A stretch of 37,093 nt of DNA from Streptomyces sp. CT34 (GTDB taxonomy: Bacteria > Actinomycetota > Actinomycetes > Streptomycetales > Streptomycetaceae). Position numbers and translations under genes: made by a program. Under the pieces are notes generated by a model, which worked only from the letters and a program-made list of their open reading frames with translations, was not told the origin of the DNA and did not search any database. The DNA lies in contig NZ_KN708638.1 of NCBI RefSeq assembly GCF_000805335.1, positions 4,540,138-4,577,230 on the forward strand, given 5' to 3'. How positions within the stretch are numbered: position 1 is the first letter of the stretch; every line of letters starts with the position of its first letter. Positions 31,377 through 37,093 of the stretch are shown one piece after another.

Positions 31377-31399
31377 TTGTCAGTGCCGTATGCCAAGGT
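31377..31399 (+). promoter_or_regulatory. Weak RecA-NDp-like motif before the toxin cassette
   Basis: TTGTCAGTG (31377-31385), 8 bases, CAAGGT (31394-31399) fits TTGTCRGTG-N8-TAnnnT at the upstream half but poorly at the -10. It is about 75 bases before the WXG100-like start. A single such 9-mer is expected by chance about once per 60 kb of double-stranded sequence, so this may be coincidental. Confidence 0.3.
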
Positions 31400-31473
31400 C
31401 GCTACGTGTGAGACGGAAGTCCTGACAGCGGATCGCGCCTATTACGACAGCAGGGCCAAGGGGGCGGCACAGC

Positions 31474-31791
31474 ATGGCCGGCGACGGCTTTGACGTAGAC
31501 ACCGACCAACTCAAGACCGCCGCTCCGACGTTCCACCGGGGGTCTGTCGCACTGGAACGGGCGACGGCGAAGCTTCGGCATGCGCTCGACGGACTGGGGG
31601 AGCCGTGGGGCGGTGACGAGCAGGGCAAGAAGTTCGAGCACGTCTATGCCCCGCACCGGGCGGAGATCGAGAAGGCGTCCGCGGCCTTGGCCAAGGGGCT
31701 GTCCAGCATCACGAAGGCCATGAACGACATGGCGGCCAATCACGAGGAGGCGGACCGGTCGGCCAAGTCTGGCTTTAAGGGGGACGCGTAG
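31474..31791 (+). CDS. WXG100/ESX-like small protein
   Basis: A 105-residue helical protein, ATG 31474 with AAGGGGG upstream. The sequence is a helix-turn-helix hairpin with the turn at GLGEPWGGDEQGKKF (Trp45-Gly46-Gly47), the WXG-type motif, followed by a second amphipathic helix. Such proteins are type VII secretion substrates or chaperone-like partners encoded just before WXG/LXG polymorphic toxins. Its stop overlaps the toxin's GTG by one base (TAGTG), so the two are translated together. Function as a toxin partner is inferred from position. Confidence 0.8.
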   Translation: MAGDGFDVDTDQLKTAAPTFHRGSVALERATAKLRHALDGLGEPWGGDEQGKKFEHVYAPHRAEIEKASAALAKGLSSITKAMNDMAANHEEADRSAKSGFKGDA

Positions 31792-33098
31792 TGGGCGCCG
31801 CCGATAAGGCCAAGGAGATCGTCCAGGACTTAACCGGGATGTGGTGGCCGGAGGGCGACGAGGACGAACTCCGGGAGGCCGCCCGCGCCTGGCGTACCTT
31901 CGCCGACGAGGTAGAGGACTGCACGGCGGCCTGCCACAAGAAGGCCCAGGATGTCATCGACACCAACAAGGGCGCCGGCATCGAGGCGTTCGGCGCGTTC
32001 TGGAGGAAGTACCACGGGGGCGGCAAGGGCTACCTCGACGATGTTGCCACCGCCGCGCGGGACATGGCCAAGGCGCTGGACAAGTTCGCCGACCAGATCG
32101 CCGAGGCGAAGAAGAAGATCGAACACGAACTGGAGATCGCCGGCGCGGTCCTGGTCGCCGGAACGGCGCTGGCCATCTTCACCGGCGGCCTCAGCGAGGT
32201 GGCCGCTGCGGGTGCCACCGAGGCGATCGTCGCCGCTGCCAGTACGGCGGGCGTGGCCGTCTCGGCAACCGTCGCCGAGATCGCCGGCACCGTGCTGGCG
32301 ACGGCCGCCATCGGCAGCATCGGGTCGATCACGGTGGACGTGGTCGTCGCCCAGAGCGGTCGGAACCTGCTCGGGGACCAGCGCGGAATCAACGTCGCCG
32401 AGATCAAGGACGCCGGTGTGTCCGGCATGCTCATGGGCGGCGCCGCAGGCGGAGCCACCCGCGGCGTCAAGGCGGTGGTGGACGCCGGCGGCGTCAAGAA
32501 CGTCCTGGGCAACATGAAGCTGGACGGCTTGGGCAACCTCAACATCTCACTCCCCAACCTCCAGATATCGATGCCCAACCTGGCCGGCCCGCGGCTGGCG
32601 ATGGCCGGCGAAGGTCCCGTCGGTCCGACCGGCCAGCCGCTGATGCGCAGCGCCGAGCGCGGTGGAGGGGGAGGCCGGGCACCTCAAAAGCCAATCCCGC
32701 CGTATGCCAAGCCACTGGACCGCATGGGCCGAGCCACCGGCGTCGAAACGAGGATCACGCAAGACATGCTCGACACCGGCACCAAGGCATCCCGGCGGAT
32801 GCAGCCCCCAGGCTGGGGAGGCGAAGCGGCCGGTCACACGCGCGGACACCTCCTGGCCCGATCACTCGGGGGAGACGGCCGCTCTGAGGCCAACATCGTG
32901 ATCATGCACAAGACAGCGAACAACGAGGTGATGGAAAAGCTCGAAGAGCAGATCTATGAAACCGTGAAGCAGCGCGGGAGCGTGGACTATTCAGCTGCAC
33001 CGGTCTACGCCAACCCAGGAGACGTCATTCCTACGGGCGTCCACGTCAGGGCCATCGGCCCTGGCCTGCACATCGACCAGACCATCATCAACAAGTAG
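31791..33098 (+). CDS. Polymorphic toxin: T7SS-type N-terminus, C-terminal DNA/RNA non-specific nuclease
   Basis: A 435-residue protein from GTG 31791. Residues 1-115 form a helical WXG100-like domain (EDELREAARAWRTFADEVED) typical of type VII-exported toxins. A hydrophobic, Ala/Gly-rich segment (AGAVLVAGTALAIFTGGLSE onward, about 118-225) may insert into membranes. The C-terminal about 130 residues hold the His-Me nuclease motif AGHTRGHLLARSLGGDG (His349, catalytic His353) and SEANIVIMHKTANN, as in DNA/RNA non-specific endonucleases. The SMI1/KNR4 gene 6 bases downstream is the likely immunity gene. Codon 14 is TTA (31830-31832), which requires the bldA tRNA. Confidence 0.85.
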   Translation: MGAADKAKEIVQDLTGMWWPEGDEDELREAARAWRTFADEVEDCTAACHKKAQDVIDTNKGAGIEAFGAFWRKYHGGGKGYLDDVATAARDMAKALDKFADQIAEAKKKIEHELEIAGAVLVAGTALAIFTGGLSEVAAAGATEAIVAAASTAGVAVSATVAEIAGTVLATAAIGSIGSITVDVVVAQSGRNLLGDQRGINVAEIKDAGVSGMLMGGAAGGATRGVKAVVDAGGVKNVLGNMKLDGLGNLNISLPNLQISMPNLAGPRLAMAGEGPVGPTGQPLMRSAERGGGGGRAPQKPIPPYAKPLDRMGRATGVETRITQDMLDTGTKASRRMQPPGWGGEAAGHTRGHLLARSLGGDGRSEANIVIMHKTANNEVMEKLEEQIYETVKQRGSVDYSAAPVYANPGDVIPTGVHVRAIGPGLHIDQTIINK

Positions 33099-33104
33099 GC
33101 GGCC

Positions 33105-33635
33105 ATGACTGATCTCGAACTCCTGGCATCGTTCCCCGCAACTGGTGAAGCAGGGCCGGTCATCAACGACTGGCAGGCCGCCGAGGAAACCCTGAACACC
33201 ACCCTTCCACCTGCCTTCAAAACGTTTCTCGAAGCTTTCGGCGGCGCGAAGTTCGACGACTTCCTACGCGTGTATCGGGCGGGTGCCGAGAACGAGTACG
33301 CCGACCTGGTAGCGAACACCGTCACGGCGCGGCACACCATGGAGGTGACGCGGGACGCGATCAGGGAACTACTGGCAGAGCGCGGTGTGAAGCCCTCACA
33401 GCTGATCTGCTGGGGCGGCACGGACAACGCGGACATGTGCTTCCTGATCCCGCACGAGGACCCCGAGCAGTGGGCAGTCCTCACCGTCATCGGCCGCGGC
33501 AGGGAGTACGACCTGTACGAGGGCCAGGTGGAGAGCTACCTGCTGCGGATTCTCCGAGGCGACATCGTGAGCGAGGTCTTCCCGGACGACTTCCCCGACG
33601 AGGAACCCAGCTACGAGCGCAACCCGTGGATCTAG
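33105..33635 (+). CDS. SMI1/KNR4 (SUKH) family immunity protein
   Basis: A 176-residue acidic protein, ATG 33105, 6 bases after the toxin stop. SUKH features are the N-terminal WQAAEETLNTTLPPAFKTFL segment, followed by LEAFGGAKFDDFLRVYR, and central strands LICWGGTDNADMCFLIP and WAVLTVIGRGREYDLYEG. SUKH proteins neutralise nuclease toxins of polymorphic toxin systems by direct binding, often to toxins of the same His-Me nuclease class. The acidic C-terminus (PDDFPDEEPSYE) would suit binding a basic nuclease. A hairpin terminator follows. Confidence 0.85.
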   Translation: MTDLELLASFPATGEAGPVINDWQAAEETLNTTLPPAFKTFLEAFGGAKFDDFLRVYRAGAENEYADLVANTVTARHTMEVTRDAIRELLAERGVKPSQLICWGGTDNADMCFLIPHEDPEQWAVLTVIGRGREYDLYEGQVESYLLRILRGDIVSEVFPDDFPDEEPSYERNPWI

Positions 33636-33648
33636 CGAGTACAGCGAC

Positions 33649-33685
33649 GCGCCTCCGGTCCGGCGCACGGCCGGATCGGAGGCGC
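33649..33685 (+). terminator. Terminator after the immunity gene
   Basis: GCGCCTCCGGTCCGG (33649-33663) pairs with CCGGATCGGAGGCGC (33671-33685) with a single G-T wobble around CGCACGG. It ends the toxin-immunity transcript. The following 240 bases carry no supported gene; a 32-codon open stretch (GTG 33687 to TGA 33782, VVFAATCDERKRIAVTAPNG) may be a remnant. Confidence 0.75.
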
Positions 33686-33927
33686 CGTGGTCTTTGCCGC
33701 AACCTGTGACGAGCGCAAGCGCATCGCTGTCACAGCACCAAACGGCGCCCGAATCGTTGTCTTCGGACAGCCCGGTGGCACGTGAGCGATAACCGCCTCA
33801 CCGCCTGATCTCGTTAAGGCGTCCAGCCAGGGCCAGCTATGAACCTCGGCATCCCGGGCTGCACGACGAGAAGCGGGCCCGCTGTCCCAATTTCTTGCTA
33901 GTTTCGGTCCGTTGCCAAGGAGGTCCA

Positions 33928-34785
33928 GTGTCGTCTTCCCTGTCCACCAGAGCCCCAGCGGATCTGCGGGTTGAACCCGTTGACGGTGTGCTCGACGAGG
34001 TCGAGCGTGCCCTTCAAACGCAGTTGGACAGAGGGACGCTGGTGCGCAAGCGGCGGTCGCTGGGGGCGCGTACAGACCGTGGTACGTGGGTGCGGGCTGA
34101 GCGGCGTCGCTTCGACAAGATCGGTAGCCAAGGCTGGAACGGCACCGAATGCGCTGCCCTCCTGGAGGGAGTGGCCAAGCCGCAGTGGCACCGAGGTGCC
34201 GCTTGGAGACAGCCTGGGGACGCTGTGATGTGGCGGGCCGACGAAACGGATCTCCTGCCCGGAGCGCCGATCGGCAGCAGTGTCCTGGCTACCGAACCCG
34301 TGTTGTCGGATCAGTGGTGGCAGGCGTTCAATGCGTCGCTGGATGCCCTGGCCGAGCAGCATACGAGCCGCGTCGCCACCCCGGACACTGTGATGATCAC
34401 GCAGAGCGGTGTCGCCGAGGCGATCCACCGCTTTCTCCCCGGTGGTGTCGACACGACGGTGGAACAGTGGCTGCCGGCACACGCGGATCTCAACTGGGCG
34501 AACATGACCGGGCCGGAGTTCTGCCTGTTCGACTGGGAGGACTGGGGCGTGGCCCCTCAAGGGCTGGATGCCGCGTCGTTGTGGGGCAACTCCCTCGCCG
34601 TCCCGGCCTTGGCAGCGCGAGTCCGCCACGAGCGGCGCCGCGATCTGGAGAGCCGGGACGGCAAGCTGATGACCTTGTTCGTCTGCGCGAAGATCCTGGC
34701 CCCGGATGCCCATCCCGAGGACCCTCGCCTTGAACCCGCACGCGTCATGGCCGAGGAGGTCGCGGAGGATCTTCAGAGCGACTGA
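33928..34785 (+). CDS. Aminoglycoside phosphotransferase-like (APH) family protein
   Basis: A 285-residue protein; GTG 33928 with AAGGAGG (33918-33924) is a clear start. The C-terminal lobe has the APH/choline-kinase catalytic motif AHADLNWANM (His185, Asp187, Asn192) and a DFG-like metal loop CLFDWEDWG. The N-lobe ATP-binding Lys and Gly loop are not obvious, so activity is uncertain. It converges with the aldo/keto reductase gene, overlapping its 3' end by 13 bases. Its proximity to the peptide-oxygenase-reductase operon may be functional, as kinases can modify peptides or act in self-protection, but no evidence in the sequence proves this. Confidence 0.65.
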   Translation: MSSSLSTRAPADLRVEPVDGVLDEVERALQTQLDRGTLVRKRRSLGARTDRGTWVRAERRRFDKIGSQGWNGTECAALLEGVAKPQWHRGAAWRQPGDAVMWRADETDLLPGAPIGSSVLATEPVLSDQWWQAFNASLDALAEQHTSRVATPDTVMITQSGVAEAIHRFLPGGVDTTVEQWLPAHADLNWANMTGPEFCLFDWEDWGVAPQGLDAASLWGNSLAVPALAARVRHERRRDLESRDGKLMTLFVCAKILAPDAHPEDPRLEPARVMAEEVAEDLQSD

Positions 34786-35633
34786 CGATCTCGCTGTTCA
34801 CGGAGAAGGCGACGGTAGGCACTGAGGATGTCTGTGTTGGCCTCGTACCGCAGGGCGTTGACGAGTTCCTGGAGGTGCGTGGGGTTGTCCGTGCCGACGG
34901 CGATCCTTCCCACCCGTGGCAGCGAGTAGGCCACGCGGAACGTGGCCTGCACGGCCGATAGGCCGTCGTGTGGTTCCTGTATGAACACCCGTGGGTCCAG
35001 CTCGTCCCATAGCGACTGAGTAGTACTGCCTCCGAAGGGGCTCATGCCCCAGAGCTGGGCCGGGTTGAGGTCCCAGCGGGCCGCCAACGCTTCGGAGGCT
35101 TTCAGGACATCGATTCCGGCGAGGAGTCCTGCACGGACCATGACAGCGTCGGGTCTGGGCAGGGTGGCATCCACGAGACCGGGCAATGGGCGGGGGTCCC
35201 ATGAGGAGATGCCCCAGCCTCCGCACAGTCCCTTGGCCGCTGCCCTCTCCACGGCAGCGCACGCCGTACCGAGACTGTCCTGGGCGGCTTCCGACGAGCC
35301 GGTCAGCGACCGCTCCGGGTTGTGGAGGAACACCAGATCCGGGGCGCGGCCCAAGTCACGATTGCTCTGCTCCACGGCTTCCCGGAGACGATCGGGATCG
35401 AGGGAGTGCTCGGCTCGGCCGGCGGCCGGGAAGAAACCAACCTTGGTGGAGATCTGGAAGCGAGAAAGGAGATCGCGTCCGGCGGCAGCCAAGGCGGTGT
35501 GGGCCAAGAAGCCGTGGTAGTTGAAGCTGGTGTCGATCGCTTCGACACCGAGTTCCAGGGCGCTTGTCAGGATCCGGCGCTCGTAGCGAGACCGGTGTAG
35601 CCCGAGAACAATTCGGGGGTCACGCTCGCGCAC
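34773..35633 (-). CDS. Aldo/keto reductase
   Basis: A 286-residue TIM-barrel oxidoreductase. GTG 35633, after GGAGGAG, gives a proper N-terminus (RERDPRIVLGLHRSRYERRI). The AKR catalytic tetrad is visible: Asp34 and Tyr39 (AIDTSFNYHGF), Lys64 (ISTKVGFF) and His104 (LVFLHNP). C-terminal barrel strands are GISSWDPRPL, GMSPFGG and RIAVGTDNP. It would reduce carbonyls with NADPH. The start lies 67 bases inside the oxygenase gene, so the two are co-transcribed and likely coupled. In this operon it may reduce an oxidised peptide side chain or a cofactor; substrate unknown. Confidence 0.85.
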   Translation of the reverse strand: MRERDPRIVLGLHRSRYERRILTSALELGVEAIDTSFNYHGFLAHTALAAAGRDLLSRFQISTKVGFFPAAGRAEHSLDPDRLREAVEQSNRDLGRAPDLVFLHNPERSLTGSSEAAQDSLGTACAAVERAAAKGLCGGWGISSWDPRPLPGLVDATLPRPDAVMVRAGLLAGIDVLKASEALAARWDLNPAQLWGMSPFGGSTTQSLWDELDPRVFIQEPHDGLSAVQATFRVAYSLPRVGRIAVGTDNPTHLQELVNALRYEANTDILSAYRRLLREQRDRQSL

Positions 35634-36778
35634 AGCTCCTCCTCCACCAGGATCTTCGCCAATGCCTCCACCTCCGAGCCCACCAGCCTCGCAGCCTCGT
35701 CCAGCCGCACGGGGTGACCGCTCAGGAGCAAGCGAAGCCCCGGCAGAGCCTTGGCCGCGAAGGTGAGTTTCTTGCCCGCAGCCACCACGACGACTGCCTC
35801 TCCGTCCTGCGTGATCACGGGCGGGAACTCGCTGACACACGCCACGGCTTCAAGCGGGCCGAAGATGTCCAGGAACGGGACATGGCGCCCGGGAGGAGCT
35901 TCCTGCGCACGGAGCCGAAGGAACTCTGCCGGATCGCGGGCGTCGATGAACTGAGAGGCCGCGGCGGTCAGCGCCAGCCGCTGGGCCTGCTGCTCGTCCG
36001 GGCTGCCCCAGCGATCGAGGTCGTGGCGGAACACCTCCTCCTGCCGGGACCAGTCGGCGAGCCAGGTCAGCCAGCTCACGGCGGTGCGCTTGGCGAAGCC
36101 GAACGTGACGTGGGTGCTGTGGCCGCCTCCTCGGCCTACGCGGGTGGCGGCATGCCAGTAGCCGCGCGGGATGTGCATCACATCTCCGGCCCTCATGGTG
36201 CCGGTCCACACGACGTCTTCGCTGGGGGTGTTGTTCCGCTCAGCGTCCCGGAACATGGGTACGGGACGGGAGGCGCCGCGTACCTCCCACTGTTTCTCGC
36301 CGGCGAGTTGCACGATGAGGACGTCGTGGTCGTCCCAGTGCAGGTCGAAGCCGGACGCGTCGTTCGTGGTCAGGTAGACGTTTGCCTGCACGTGCTCCCG
36401 GGACCACCACTGCATGGCCCGGCACGCCACTTCCATCGTGGGATCGAAGACGTTCGACTGGTCCAGGACCAGCGTCGCCCCCTCGCGCAGCAGGCTGCCC
36501 ACACGGCGCATGTCCGCCATCTGTATCGCCTGCCCCCGCGGCGTGACCTGCCGGTTCAGATAGGCGTCGGGGTGCAGCTCCTCGCCACCCTTGAAGAGCC
36601 GGAACTGCGGGTTGGCCAAGCTCCGGCGCATGACCATGTCGAGCAGCCGCGAAGGCGTGAGCAGCCTCTCCACGACTTCGCGGTCGCTGATGCTTCCGCG
36701 GGCGAACTCACTTCCGAGAGGTGCGGGGCCGTCCCACCCAAGTGCCTCTTCGACAGCGCGGACCAAACGGTGCTCCAC
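35567..36778 (-). CDS. JmjC/cupin-fold 2-oxoglutarate oxygenase (ROX/NO66-like)
   Basis: A 403-residue protein. GTG 36778 is preferred to in-frame GTG 36808 because the AAGGAGGGAG ribosome site lies between them. The iron site is LHWDDHDVLIVQLAGEKQWE (His147, Asp149) with the distal histidine in HIPRGYWHAA (His209). This is the ribosomal-oxygenase/MINA53-YcfD type of JmjC domain, followed by a dimerisation-helical region (about 225-300) and a C-terminal winged-helix-like part (GHPVRLDEAARLVGSEVEAL), as in ROX enzymes. ROX enzymes hydroxylate Arg, His or Asn of proteins. The 53-residue peptide gene just upstream is a plausible dedicated substrate. Confidence 0.85.
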   Translation of the reverse strand: MEHRLVRAVEEALGWDGPAPLGSEFARGSISDREVVERLLTPSRLLDMVMRRSLANPQFRLFKGGEELHPDAYLNRQVTPRGQAIQMADMRRVGSLLREGATLVLDQSNVFDPTMEVACRAMQWWSREHVQANVYLTTNDASGFDLHWDDHDVLIVQLAGEKQWEVRGASRPVPMFRDAERNNTPSEDVVWTGTMRAGDVMHIPRGYWHAATRVGRGGGHSTHVTFGFAKRTAVSWLTWLADWSRQEEVFRHDLDRWGSPDEQQAQRLALTAAASQFIDARDPAEFLRLRAQEAPPGRHVPFLDIFGPLEAVACVSEFPPVITQDGEAVVVVAAGKKLTFAAKALPGLRLLLSGHPVRLDEAARLVGSEVEALAKILVEEELCASVTPELFSGYTGLATSAGS

Positions 36779-36819
36779 GATTCGCTTCTCCCTCCTTGCG
36801 TCAGACACGGGACCTGGGA

Positions 36820-36851
36820 GGCGGAGGGGCCGCCTACGCTGCCCCTCCGCC
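36820..36851 (-). terminator. Hairpin between peptide gene and oxygenase gene
   Basis: On the plus strand GGCGGAGGGGC (36820-36830) and GCCCCTCCGCC (36841-36851) form an 11-bp perfect stem with a 10-base loop. It begins 13 bases after the peptide stop and lies before the oxygenase ribosome site. Such a partial terminator would make the peptide mRNA more abundant than the enzyme part, usual for peptide-precursor operons. Confidence 0.7.
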
Positions 36852-36864
36852 GGAGAACTGGCGG

Positions 36865-37026
36865 CTACGCCGCGTGGTTCAGACCGTCTCCGCCGGGCCA
36901 GGGGCCGTCACCCGACGAGCCCTGCCCGGGGTCGGAGGCGTTGCTGTCGTGCCGGTCATGGACGCTCGTGAGGACTTCCACGGCGACCAGGAGGCCCGCC
37001 TCGACGGAGGGCTTCTTGTCTTCCAC
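36865..37026 (-). CDS. 53-residue peptide, candidate RiPP precursor
   Basis: GTG 37026, with AAGGAG 6 bases upstream, to TAG 36865. The N-terminal half (EDKKPSVEAGLLVAVEVLTS) predicts an amphipathic helix suited to a leader or recognition sequence. The C-terminal half is Gly, Asp, Ser and Asn rich with one Trp and two His beyond residue 22: SVHDRHDSNASDPGQGSSGD, then GPWPGGDGLNHAA. There is no Cys. It is followed by a strong hairpin, then an oxygenase and a reductase gene. The pattern (tiny gene first, good ribosome site, hairpin, modifying enzymes) fits a RiPP precursor. I recognise no known RiPP family. Confidence 0.6.
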   Translation of the reverse strand: MEDKKPSVEAGLLVAVEVLTSVHDRHDSNASDPGQGSSGDGPWPGGDGLNHAA

Positions 37027-37050
37027 TTCGTGCTCCTTCCTCTACCGGTC

Positions 37051-37070
37051 TCCCGCCGGTTCCGGCGGGA
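37051..37070 (-). promoter_or_regulatory. Hairpin in the leader of the peptide gene
   Basis: TCCCGCCGG (37051-37059) pairs with CCGGCGGGA (37062-37070). It lies 25 bases upstream of the peptide GTG. It may be the terminator of an upstream minus-strand gene outside the window, or a structured 5' leader. On the minus strand the sequence CATAAACG (around 37078) just upstream is a possible -10 region. Confidence 0.4.
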
Positions 37071-37093
37071 CGTTTATGGCGTGCGGGGGGGCT

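Larger units (their letters stand above)
22950..37093. mobile_element. Integrative (mobilizable or conjugative) element in tRNA-Thr; right end outside window
   Basis: The element comprises a tyrosine recombinase abutting and pointing at a tRNA 3' end, an XRE regulator, an excisionase-like gene, a replication-type ATPase with iteron-like repeats, an SpdB-like membrane protein, MobC and relaxase genes, then cargo. The organisation resembles actinobacterial integrative elements (AICE-like). attL should lie in the tRNA 3' half (about 22950-22995). No copy of that sequence is seen up to 37093, so the boundary and whether the toxin and peptide cassettes are inside the element are not proven. No FtsK/TraB translocase is visible. 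Confidence 0.75.

Noticed and set aside
33687..33782. 32-codon open stretch beginning VVFAATCDERKRIAV
   Set aside because: Reads like protein, but is very short, follows a terminator and lacks a ribosome site; at most a gene remnant.
1..37093. CRISPR array, rRNA genes or insertion-sequence transposase
   Set aside because: I saw no regularly spaced direct repeats with unique spacers, no rRNA sequence and no transposase-like frame.

Overview
The window is high-GC actinobacterial DNA, almost certainly from a Streptomyces chromosome. The evidence is strong G/C bias at third codon positions, many GTG/TTG starts, and a gene order (Tad pilus genes, DEAD/DEAH helicase, bldG, anti-sigma factor, H+-pyrophosphatase, lipoprotein, methyltransferase, topA, tmk, holB, secreted peptidase, tRNA-Thr) that matches what I remember of the S. 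coelicolor bldG-topA region (around SCO3540-SCO3556). No database search was run.

Core chromosome (1-22995). Bases 1-2123 hold the distal end of a tad-type pilus operon: a TadB-like fragment, TadC, a Flp-like prepilin (DUF4244), TadE, and a TadE-like protein whose frame has no nearby stop. A convergent MrfA-like helicase (2124-4484, minus) follows. Then come bldG and its RsbW-like partner, a 700-bp regulatory gap with a 10-bp tandem repeat, the K+-independent H+-pyrophosphatase, a small lipoprotein, a SAM methyltransferase, a small secreted protein, two minus-strand membrane proteins, topA, a membrane-domain/thymidylate kinase fusion, holB and a lipid-anchored S33 peptidase. Two near-identical promoter motifs of the RecA-independent DNA-damage (PafBC) type precede the methyltransferase and holB.

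Mobile element (about 22950 to beyond 37093). A tyrosine recombinase faces the 3' end of tRNA-Thr(CGU). Behind it are a translationally coupled XRE regulator, a divergent excisionase-like gene, a DUF3631 P-loop ATPase, a 370-bp field of AAGACG iteron-like repeats (candidate origin), an SpdB-like DUF2637 membrane protein, an inverted-repeat-rich gap (candidate oriT), and MobC and relaxase genes. No FtsK/TraB-type DNA translocase and no second attachment site are visible, so the element either extends past the window or is only mobilizable.

Cargo (31474-37093). First is a polymorphic-toxin cassette: a WXG100-like protein, a toxin with a C-terminal His-Me nuclease and one TTA (bldA) codon, and an SMI1/KNR4 immunity protein. 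Last is a peptide-modification-like operon on the minus strand: a 53-residue Gly/Asp-rich peptide gene, a strong hairpin, a JmjC/cupin oxygenase and an aldo/keto reductase, with a convergent phosphotransferase-like gene. The peptide-oxygenase-reductase set looks like an uncharacterised RiPP-type pathway and is the most novel item here. It is cut by the window edge, so partner genes may lie beyond it.
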